Shown: piece after piece, positions 37,683 to 45,680 of the stretch
Layout of the letters: every line of letters starts with the position of its first letter
Numbering within the stretch: the stretch's first letter is position 1
Assembly (NCBI GenBank): GCA_002402045.2
Contig: NVUX02000074.1
Location: 124,001-188,000 of the forward strand
DNA: 64,000 nt
Source: Paracoccaceae bacterium
GTDB lineage: Bacteria > Pseudomonadota > Alphaproteobacteria > Rhodobacterales > Rhodobacteraceae
Direction of reading: 5' to 3'
Notes under the pieces: model-generated
Databases searched by the model: none
What the model was told of the DNA's origin: nothing
Seen by the model: only the letters and a program-made list of their open reading frames with translations
Translations under genes and position numbers: made by a program

Positions 37683-38708
37683 ATGCCGAAAGGAATGCTG
37701 ATGTTTGCAGTTGTTTTGAAAGAAGACGGATATTCGGGGCAGTCCACGGGGCCGCGCATTGAAAATGCGGCTGATTGGCTGGAAGCGGCCGAGCTGCCCA
37801 TGCCCAAGGCGGGCGCGGGGCAGGTGGTGGTTAAGCTGCGGGCGGCGTCGGTTAATCCGTCTGATCTGCATTTCATCAAAGGCGAATATGGCCAGCCGCG
37901 CATTCAGGGCGCTGCGGCGGGATTCGAGGGCTGCGGTGATGTGGTGGAAGCGGGCGCGGGGGCTGAAGGGCTGGTTGGAAAGCGGGTGGCTTTTGTGGCC
38001 GCGGCTTCCGGTGCTTGGGCCGAATTTGTGCTGTGCGAGGCGATGAACTGCATTCCGTTGCGGGCTGATATTTCGGATGATGACGGCGCGGCGCAAATTG
38101 TGAACCCGCTCACCGCTATGGCGATGGTGGATATTGCGGTGCAAGCCAAAGCGGGTTTGGTGATTTCGGCTGCCGCGAGCCAGCTTGGCAAGCTGATGAT
38201 AGGGCTGGCGCAGGAATTGGGGCTGGAAACCATAGCGCTGGTGCGCCGCGCCGAGGCTATTGCGCCGCTGAAGGCGCTGGGGGCTAACCGCGTGCTGGAC
38301 GTGACTTCGGCCAATTTTGCTGCCGATTTTAGCGCGGCCAGCCGCGCGCTCAAGCCGCGCATATTTTTGGATGCCGTGGCCGATCAAACCTCGGAACAGG
38401 TGTTTGCTAATATGCCAAACGGTGCGCGATGGGTGGTTTATGGCAACCTTGGTGCCAACCCGCCAGCGCTTACGCAAATTGGCCAGCTCATTTTTATGGG
38501 CAAGAAAATAGAGGGGTTTTGGCTGACAAACTGGATGCGCACCACCCCGGCCAAAGACCAAATGCGGGTGGTCGGCGAGGTGCAATCTCGCTTTGCGGAT
38601 GGCCGCTGGCGCACCGATATTGCGGCACGGATTGGCTTGAAAGACGTTATCGGTCAGCTTGCAGAGGCCACGCAGGTGAGCGACGGGAAGGTGATTATCC
38701 GGCCCTGA
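37683..38708 (+). CDS. MDR-family zinc-type alcohol dehydrogenase/quinone oxidoreductase-like protein
   Basis: KLRAASVNPSDLHFIKGEYG, AAGFEGCGDVVEAGAG, ISAAASQLGKLMIGLAQELG. Start 37683 or 37701. Confidence 0.85.
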   Translation: MPKGMLMFAVVLKEDGYSGQSTGPRIENAADWLEAAELPMPKAGAGQVVVKLRAASVNPSDLHFIKGEYGQPRIQGAAAGFEGCGDVVEAGAGAEGLVGKRVAFVAAASGAWAEFVLCEAMNCIPLRADISDDDGAAQIVNPLTAMAMVDIAVQAKAGLVISAAASQLGKLMIGLAQELGLETIALVRRAEAIAPLKALGANRVLDVTSANFAADFSAASRALKPRIFLDAVADQTSEQVFANMPNGARWVVYGNLGANPPALTQIGQLIFMGKKIEGFWLTNWMRTTPAKDQMRVVGEVQSRFADGRWRTDIAARIGLKDVIGQLAEATQVSDGKVIIRP

Positions 38709-38803
38709 GCGGCCTGATCACAAAGCCTCAAGGCAAAGTGACCCCGTGAAACATAATTTGCCCTTATATAACGTTGTATATTATTTCACACTTGGAGTTT
38801 CCT

Positions 38804-39277
38804 ATGATTTCCCGCCGTACCTTCCTTGTTTCCTCTGCCGCTGCCCTTGGGGCTGCTTCTTTTAGTTTTAAAGGCAGCGCCGCTGAATCTTTCGAGATTA
38901 TGCTGACCGATGCCGAATGGCGGACCCGCCTAACATCGGCCCAATTTGCTGTGCTGCGGGAAGAGGATACCGAGCGCCCGTTTAGCCATCCGTTGCTGGC
39001 TGAAAGCCGTGATGGCACGTATAATTGCGCTGGGTGTGATTTGCCAGTTTATCGCGCTTCAACCAAGTTTGATAGCGGCACCGGCTGGCCCAGCTTTTTC
39101 CGTGCGATTAATGGCAATGTGCGAAACCGTCGTGATCGCTCGCTATTTGGCACCCGTATTGAGGAGCATTGCCGCCGTTGTGGCGGCCACCTTGGGCATG
39201 TGTTTAATGACGGCCCCGCGCCCACAGGCAAGCGCCATTGTATTAACGGGGTCGCGCTGAGCTTTTCGGCGGCCTAA
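38804..39277 (+). CDS. msrB: Peptide-methionine (R)-S-oxide reductase with N-terminal Tat-like signal
   Basis: MISRRTFLVSSAAALGAASF signal; CAGC and CRRCGGHLGHVF zinc Cys pairs; GKRHCINGVAL catalytic Cys. Confidence 0.92.
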   Translation: MISRRTFLVSSAAALGAASFSFKGSAAESFEIMLTDAEWRTRLTSAQFAVLREEDTERPFSHPLLAESRDGTYNCAGCDLPVYRASTKFDSGTGWPSFFRAINGNVRNRRDRSLFGTRIEEHCRRCGGHLGHVFNDGPAPTGKRHCINGVALSFSAA

Positions 39278-39283
39278 GCAAAA

Positions 39284-39300
39284 GGGGGCGACTCGCCCCC
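39284..39300 (+). terminator. GC-rich hairpin after msrB
   Basis: GGGGGCG-ACT-CGCCCCC, 7-bp stem in the msrB/mscS convergent gap; weak U-tract. Confidence 0.5.
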
Positions 39301-39323
39301 TCGCGCTCCCCCCCTGTGGGGTA

Positions 39324-40121
39324 CTAGGTTTTGGTCACAATATGCAGTGACGTTGGGTATGGAATGTCGATCCCTTGGCGGTCAAATTCTTCCTTGATCT
39401 CCCGAAGCAGCGCAAATTTCATGTCCCAAAAAACATCGGCCATCGCCCAAACCCGCAGGGTGAAATCAACCGAGCTATCGCCCAGATTGGTGACTTTCAC
39501 AAACGGCGCGGGGTCACTCAGGACGCGGTCATCGGCGGCAATCACCTTGCGTAGCGCGGCCTCGGCCTTTTTCAGGTCGGTGCTATAAGAAACGCCGATC
39601 ACGATATCGCAGCGGCGGCGATCATAATACGAGTAGTTTTTGATTGACGAGGCCCAGATATCGCCATTCGGGATGGTGATCTGAACATTATCGGAGGTCG
39701 CGATTTCGGTGGTAAACAGCGAGATCGCTTTTACCGTGCCGGAATGCCCGCCGACATCGACAAAATCTCCGATTTTGAAGGGGCGGAAACCCAGCAGCAT
39801 AACCCCGGCCGCAAGGTTGGAAAGTGTGCCTTGTAGGGCGAGGCCAATGGCAAGGCCAGCGGCACCAAGCAACGCCACGAGCGAGGTGGTTTGAATGCCA
39901 AAGCGTGACAGCACAAACACAATCGCGATGGCCAAAATAGCGTATTTTGCGAGGCTGGCGAGGAACAGGAACAGGGTGTCGTCCAGCTCCTCGTATTTCA
40001 GGCCGATTTTATTAATTTGCCGCTTGGCAAAGCCCGAGATCCAAAGCGCGGCGATCATTATCGCTGCCGCTGTCGCCATGTTCAGCCCAAGCTGAACATA
40101 CCAATCCATACTATCAAACAT
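39324..40121 (-). CDS. Small-conductance mechanosensitive channel family protein (MscS)
   Basis: [46 protein letters not shown]; start at 40121 overlaps aroC end. Confidence 0.93.
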   Translation of the reverse strand: MFDSMDWYVQLGLNMATAAAIMIAALWISGFAKRQINKIGLKYEELDDTLFLFLASLAKYAILAIAIVFVLSRFGIQTTSLVALLGAAGLAIGLALQGTLSNLAAGVMLLGFRPFKIGDFVDVGGHSGTVKAISLFTTEIATSDNVQITIPNGDIWASSIKNYSYYDRRRCDIVIGVSYSTDLKKAEAALRKVIAADDRVLSDPAPFVKVTNLGDSSVDFTLRVWAMADVFWDMKFALLREIKEEFDRQGIDIPYPTSLHIVTKT

Positions 40122-41217
40122 CAATTTTCCCTTGGTTAGTTCCGATTTGCCCACGGTGGAGCAGTAAATGGTCCAGTATTACGCAGGCCATCATGGCCTC
40201 GCCCACCGGCACGGCCCGAATGCCCACACAAGGGTCATGCCGGCCTTCGGTGATCAGCTCAATCTCGCGGCCATCTTTGGTAACGGTCTTGCGGGGGGTC
40301 AGGATAGAGCTGGTGGGCTTTACCGCAAAACGGCAGACAATATCCTGCCCCGTGCTAATGCCGCCCAAAATGCCACCCGCATGGTTGGAGCTAAATTCGA
40401 CGCCGTCAGGCCCCATACGCATCTCGTCGGCGTTTTCCACACCCGTTAGCATGGCCGCGCCCATGCCCGCACCAATTTCCACGGCTTTCACCGCGTTTAT
40501 TGACATCATTGCGGCGGCAATATCGGTATCCAGCTTGGCATAAACCGGCGCGCCTAAGCCTGCTGGCACGCCCGAAGCAACCACTTCAATAACTGCGCCC
40601 ACCGAGTTACGCCCCTTGCGCAAGCCGTCTAAATAGCCCGCCCAGTCTTTGGCGGCCTCAGCGTCTGGCACCCAAAACGGGTTGCGGTTAATCTCGTCCC
40701 AGTCAAAGCGGCTCCGATCAATTTTGCGGTCGCCCATTTGCACCATGTAGCCCTTGATTTCAATGCCGCCAAACAGGGCGGATATCGCCGCGCGCGCAAG
40801 CCCGCCCGCCGCCACACGCGCGGCCGTTTCGCGCGCGCTAGAGCGACCACCGCCGCGGTAATCTCGGTTTCCGTATTTGGTGAAATAGGTATAATCAGCA
40901 TGCCCCGGCCTAAAGCTCTGGGCAATCTCGCCATAGTCTTTAGAGCGATGGTCAGTGTTCTGGATCATCAGCTGCACCGGCGTGCCCGTGGTTTTGCCCT
41001 CAAAAACGCCTGATAAAATCTCCACTGCATCGGCTTCCTGCCGCTGCGTGGTATACTTATTCTGCCCCGGCTTTCGCTTATCCAGCCAATGCTGAAGCAT
41101 GGCCGCGTCTATCGGCACATTGGGCGGGCAGCCATCTACCGTTGCGCCCAGCGCTGGCCCGTGGCTTTCGCCCCATGTAGTGACCCGAAACAGATGGCCA
41201 AAGCTATTCATTGACAT
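40114..41217 (-). CDS. aroC: Chorismate synthase
   Basis: [62 protein letters not shown]. Confidence 0.97.
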   Translation of the reverse strand: MSMNSFGHLFRVTTWGESHGPALGATVDGCPPNVPIDAAMLQHWLDKRKPGQNKYTTQRQEADAVEILSGVFEGKTTGTPVQLMIQNTDHRSKDYGEIAQSFRPGHADYTYFTKYGNRDYRGGGRSSARETAARVAAGGLARAAISALFGGIEIKGYMVQMGDRKIDRSRFDWDEINRNPFWVPDAEAAKDWAGYLDGLRKGRNSVGAVIEVVASGVPAGLGAPVYAKLDTDIAAAMMSINAVKAVEIGAGMGAAMLTGVENADEMRMGPDGVEFSSNHAGGILGGISTGQDIVCRFAVKPTSSILTPRKTVTKDGREIELITEGRHDPCVGIRAVPVGEAMMACVILDHLLLHRGQIGTNQGKIDV

Positions 41218-41268
41218 GGCATTCTCCCTTTGCCCCGTTCTACCCCAAGCCCGCGGGCGGCAAAACCC

Positions 41269-42207
41269 CTATTTCACGCCCTTTGGTTTTGGCGAAGGTC
41301 CGGTATCCATTCTTGGATTGACTGTTTTCAGCACGGGTCCGGTGATATTCTTCCGGCTTTCCCGCCAAACCACAAATAACCCGCTGCCAATAATAATGCT
41401 TGCGCCAGCGCCGACCCAGATATCTGGGTACTCATTAAAGAACAGCGCGCCAAACAGCGTGGCCCACAATATTTGGGTGTATTGAACTGGCGCAATAAGG
41501 GCCACCGAAGGGGCAACACGGTAAGCAGCGATTACGCAGAGCTGTGCGGCAACCGCGAGCAACCCCACCATGGCCATGGCGCCAAGGGCGGGCAGCTCTA
41601 GCGGCACATAAACCGTGGGCAATATCATCGCCATAACCAAAATACTGGATATCATCGGTATTAAAATCAACACAGCACTGCGCTCTTCATTGCCGATTTT
41701 CCGCACGATGATCACGGCCAAAGAGCTGGCCAGCGCTGATGCCAGCGCCGCAAAATGCCCTAATTCAAGGGCCTCTGTTCCCGGACGCAGCACCACCAGC
41801 ACACCGCACAAGCCGACTAAAACTGCCAACCAGCGTTGCAGGCCCACGGCCTCGCCAAGCAGCGGCACTGAAAATGCAGTGATCAGCAAGGGCGTGATAA
41901 ACAAAAGTGCGTAAACCTCGGAAAGGGGCAGCACCGTAAAGGCATAAAACGCCCCGCTCATGCCCACCAGCGAACACAAGGAGCGCAGGGCGATAAGCCA
42001 AGGGTGGCGGGGGCGAAAATTATCAAGGTTGCGGTCTGCCATCATCATGACGGTGAGCGGAATGAACGCAAATAATGATGAGAAAAAGATGATTTGAAAC
42101 ACCGAAACATTGGCACCAACCGCCTTGATGATCGCATCATGGCTGGAGAAAAACATGAACGAGAGTAACGCAAAGGCATAGGCGCGCGTGGACGAAGAGA
42201 GTCGCAT
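41269..42207 (-). CDS. DMT superfamily (EamA) transporter
   Basis: Ten TM-like segments; two EamA repeats (SHDAIIKAVGANVS..., PVQYTQILWATLFGALFFNEYPD). Start 42207 preferred. Confidence 0.88.
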   Translation of the reverse strand: MRLSSSTRAYAFALLSFMFFSSHDAIIKAVGANVSVFQIIFFSSLFAFIPLTVMMMADRNLDNFRPRHPWLIALRSLCSLVGMSGAFYAFTVLPLSEVYALLFITPLLITAFSVPLLGEAVGLQRWLAVLVGLCGVLVVLRPGTEALELGHFAALASALASSLAVIIVRKIGNEERSAVLILIPMISSILVMAMILPTVYVPLELPALGAMAMVGLLAVAAQLCVIAAYRVAPSVALIAPVQYTQILWATLFGALFFNEYPDIWVGAGASIIIGSGLFVVWRESRKNITGPVLKTVNPRMDTGPSPKPKGVK

Positions 42208-42307
42208 CTTGGTATCTTTCAAATTGTATGGGGCCAAGGATGACGCTAGCACAAGTTGGCTGATGTGCAATCCCCATATTGCGTTTAATGCGTATAGGTC
42301 CTATCAA

Positions 42308-42397
42308 AGCCTTACCTCGGGGGGCCTTTTGGCTGAGACGCATAACGCGGACCCGTAGAACCTGAACCGGATCATGCCGGCGTAGGGAAGGTATGGG
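42308..42397 (+). promoter_or_regulatory. TPP riboswitch (THI-box)
   Basis: TCGGGGGGCCTTTTGGCTGAGACGC...GACCCGTAGAACCTGAACCGGATCATGCCGGCGTAGGGAAGG: both conserved THI-box cores (CTGAGA, ACCTGA..GGAT.ATGCC.GCGTAGGGAA), immediately before thiB. Confidence 0.95.
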
Positions 42398-42438
42398 ATC
42401 TCCCACACTTTGCTTGCGTCGTAGCTTAGGAGAGAACT

Positions 42439-43413
42439 ATGAAGAAATTCCTTTTCGCTGCGGCACTCAGCTTGCCTTTTGGCAGCGTAGCCGCAGAAAC
42501 ATTAACCGTTTACACCTATGATAGTTTCGTAACGGACTGGGGTCCCGGCCCACAGATCAAGGCCGCTTTTGAGGCTGAGTGTGATTGCACGTTGCAATTT
42601 GTAAGCGCCGGCGATGGCGCGGCTTTGCTGGCGCGGCTCAGGCTTGAAGGCGCGCGCACCGAGGCTGATGTGGCGCTGGGGCTTGATAACTCACTGGTGG
42701 AACAGGCCCGTGATATCGGAATATTTGCTCCGTTGGCCGCTGCGCCTGAAGGGCTGGCCCTGCCGGTGGCATGGGAAGATGATACTTTTGTGCCATATGA
42801 TTGGGGCTATTTGGCGTTTGTCTATGACAACACCAAGCTTTCAGACGTACCTGACAGCTTTGAGGCGCTGGCGGCATCTGACCTTCGCATTGTTATCCAA
42901 GATCCACGTTCCTCTACCCCCGGCCTTGGGCTGGTGCTCTGGGTTAAGGCGGCTTATGGCGAAGAGGCCGGTGCGATTTGGCAGGGGCTTTCTGATAATA
43001 TCGTGACCGTGACCAAGGGCTGGTCAGGGGCTTATGGCATGTTTTTGGAGGGCGAGGCCGATATGGTGCTTTCCTACACCACATCACCCGCCTACCACCT
43101 GATCGCCGAGGACGATGCCACCAAATCAGCGGCGCAGTTTTCTGAGGGGCATTATATGCAGGTAGAAGTTGCGGCCAAGCTGGTGAGCAGTGACCAACAG
43201 GCGCTGGCTGATGAGTTTCTGGCGTTTATCACCACGGATGCTTTCCAGACAGTAATTCCCGAAACCAACTGGATGTATCCGGCCACAGGCGCGGCTGTGC
43301 CTGAGGGCTTTAGCGGCATGATTAACCCAGCTCCCGTGTCAGGCGCGCTTACCATTTCTGACGCGAACCGCAAAGCGGCTGTTGAGGAATGGGTGCGTGC
43401 GCTGAGCCAGTGA
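42439..43413 (+). CDS. thiB: Thiamine ABC transporter substrate-binding protein
   Basis: Signal peptide; LTVYTYDSFVTDWGPGPQIKAAFE; located after TPP riboswitch. Confidence 0.94.
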   Translation: MKKFLFAAALSLPFGSVAAETLTVYTYDSFVTDWGPGPQIKAAFEAECDCTLQFVSAGDGAALLARLRLEGARTEADVALGLDNSLVEQARDIGIFAPLAAAPEGLALPVAWEDDTFVPYDWGYLAFVYDNTKLSDVPDSFEALAASDLRIVIQDPRSSTPGLGLVLWVKAAYGEEAGAIWQGLSDNIVTVTKGWSGAYGMFLEGEADMVLSYTTSPAYHLIAEDDATKSAAQFSEGHYMQVEVAAKLVSSDQQALADEFLAFITTDAFQTVIPETNWMYPATGAAVPEGFSGMINPAPVSGALTISDANRKAAVEEWVRALSQ

Positions 43414-44948
43414 TCAGACTGACCAAACCTTTAGGCATCGCCGCGCTTTTTGTTGTGGCGGTGCTGGTGCTGGCGCCTGTGCTGGCGCTAATTTCGCGGG
43501 CTGAATCTGGCGGCGTAAGCGCTGCGGTTTGGCCCGCTATCCGGTTTACCTTGCTGCAAGCCAGTCTGTCGGCGCTGATAAGCGTGGCGCTGGCGGTGCC
43601 GCTGGCCAAAGCGCTGGCTAGGCGGGCGTTTTTCGGGCGGGGGCTAATGGTCTCGCTGCTCGGAGCGCCGTTTTTGCTGCCCTCGATTGTGGCCGTGCTG
43701 GGACTGCTGGCCATTTGGGGCCGGAGCGGGGTTTTTAGCGATATGCTGGCGGTGGTTGGCCTTGGGCCGCTGGATATTTACGGGCTTGAAGGCGTGCTGC
43801 TCGCGCATGTGTTTTTCAACTTGCCGCTGGCCACGCGGATGCTGTTGCAGGGCTGGCAGGCTGTGCCTTCCGAGCATTACCGGCTTGCGGCCCAGCTTGA
43901 TCTCGCGCCGCGCGCGAAGTTTGCGCTCTTTGATATGCCGGTCTTGCGCGGCGCAGCCCCTTCGGCGCTTTTGGTGATATTCATGCTGTGTATGTCTAGC
44001 TTTGCCGTGGTGCTGGCGCTGGGCGGCGGGCCAAAGGCCAGCACCATTGAGCTGGCGATTTATCAGGCTTTGCGCTTTGAGTTTGACCTCGCAAGTGCGG
44101 CGCAGCTGGCGATTGTGCAGCTGGTTGTTGGCCTTTCAGCGGCGGCTTTGGCCTTTCATTTTGGCAAAGCGACGCGCTTTGGTGGTGGGCTTGGCGCCCC
44201 GTTTCAAAACTGGGATACACGAAGGGGGCCAAAGCTGCTGGACGGCGCAGTGCTTGTGCTGGCGGCGCTTTTTGTGGGCTTGCCCTTGCTGGCCATTCTG
44301 GCCAAAGGGCTGGCAGGCTTGGGGGCGCTTCCCTCGGGGCTTTGGGGGGCGTTTACGGTGAGCCTTGGGGTGGCGGCGGCCTCTACTTTGCTGGCGCTCG
44401 GCCTGTCGCTGGTTTTGGCGCGCCTTATTGAAACCAGCCGGCGGGGCGGGGCCATAGAGCTATTTACGCTTTTGCTGTTGGCGACCTCTCCTTTTGTGAT
44501 CGGCACGGGTTTGTTCATTATTATTAACCCCTTCGCCAGCCCCTTTGCGCTGGCCTTGCCGATAACGGCGCTGGTAAACGCGGCCCTTGCCTTGCCACTT
44601 ATGCTGCGCATCATCCGCCCCGCTCTTAGCCGCGTGCGGCAGGATTACGGGCGGCTGGCCGAGGGGCTGGGCCTTTCTGGCTGGGCGCGCTTTAGGCTAC
44701 TTACGTTCCCACAAATTCGGCCTGAGCTGGGCTTTGCCACCGGCTTGGCGGCGGCGCTTTCCATGGGAGACCTTGGGGTTATTACCCTGTTTGCCCCGCC
44801 GGATGTGCAAACCCTGCCGCTTTTGATGTATCGCCTGATGGGCAGCTACCAAATGGAGGCGGCCGCCGGGGTGGGGCTTGTGTTGGTGGCCAGCAGCTTT
44901 GGGCTGTTTTATCTGTTTGACAAAGGAGGCCGTGGTGCTGGCGCTTAA
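43410..44948 (+). CDS. thiP: Thiamine ABC transporter permease
   Basis: Two permease halves, about 12 TM segments; GTG start at 43410 overlaps thiB stop (GTGA). Confidence 0.93.
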   Translation: MIRLTKPLGIAALFVVAVLVLAPVLALISRAESGGVSAAVWPAIRFTLLQASLSALISVALAVPLAKALARRAFFGRGLMVSLLGAPFLLPSIVAVLGLLAIWGRSGVFSDMLAVVGLGPLDIYGLEGVLLAHVFFNLPLATRMLLQGWQAVPSEHYRLAAQLDLAPRAKFALFDMPVLRGAAPSALLVIFMLCMSSFAVVLALGGGPKASTIELAIYQALRFEFDLASAAQLAIVQLVVGLSAAALAFHFGKATRFGGGLGAPFQNWDTRRGPKLLDGAVLVLAALFVGLPLLAILAKGLAGLGALPSGLWGAFTVSLGVAAASTLLALGLSLVLARLIETSRRGGAIELFTLLLLATSPFVIGTGLFIIINPFASPFALALPITALVNAALALPLMLRIIRPALSRVRQDYGRLAEGLGLSGWARFRLLTFPQIRPELGFATGLAAALSMGDLGVITLFAPPDVQTLPLLMYRLMGSYQMEAAAGVGLVLVASSFGLFYLFDKGGRGAGA

Positions 44949-45627
44949 AAATATCGAAATCGTGCAAGGTGACTTTCGGCTGACCGCTGATATTGAGCTG
45001 CAATCTGATCAAACCACGGCGATTCTTGGCCCCTCGGGCGGCGGGAAATCAACCTTGCTGACCGCGCTTGCGGGGTTTGTGGCGCATAGCGGCGATATTT
45101 TTTGGCGGGGGAAAAGCCTGAAGGCGCTGGCCCCGGCTGACCGACCGGTTTCTATGTTATTTCAAGAGCATAACCTGTTTCCGCATCTCAGTATTACACA
45201 GAATGTCGGGCTGGGGTTGCGGCCTGATCTTAAGCTTTCGGCCGCTGAAAAAGCCAAGGTTGAAACGGCTCTCAACCGCGTTGGGCTGGCGGGCAAGGGG
45301 GCGAGCCTGCCGCGTGCGCTTTCAGGCGGGCAGCGCCAAAGGGCGGCGCTGGCGCGGGCGTTGCTGCGGCAAAAGCCGATCTGGCTGCTGGATGAGCCCT
45401 TTGCCGCCCTCGGGCCGGGGCTGCGCCAGGAAATGCTGGAGCTGGTCGAGGAAATACGGGCTGAGCAGGGCGCGACGCTTTTGCTGGTGACACATGCGCC
45501 CGAAGACGCAAAGCGTATCGCCAGTGAGGTGGTTTTTGTGGAGGCTGGGCAGGCGCACCCAGCCCAGGCCACAGGCCCGTTTTTTGCGCATCCCTCAAGC
45601 GCGCTGCGGGCGTATTTGGGGAATTAG
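44935..45627 (+). CDS. thiQ: Thiamine ABC transporter ATP-binding protein
   Basis: LGPSGGGKSTLLTALAG; LSGGQRQRAALARALLRQKPIWLLDEPFAALGPGLR; GTG start at 44935. Confidence 0.93.
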   Translation: MLALKNIEIVQGDFRLTADIELQSDQTTAILGPSGGGKSTLLTALAGFVAHSGDIFWRGKSLKALAPADRPVSMLFQEHNLFPHLSITQNVGLGLRPDLKLSAAEKAKVETALNRVGLAGKGASLPRALSGGQRQRAALARALLRQKPIWLLDEPFAALGPGLRQEMLELVEEIRAEQGATLLLVTHAPEDAKRIASEVVFVEAGQAHPAQATGPFFAHPSSALRAYLGN

Positions 45628-45680
45628 CGCAATACAAAGCGAAATTGGTCTGCTAAACTCGGCTTGCCCTTAGAAGACAG

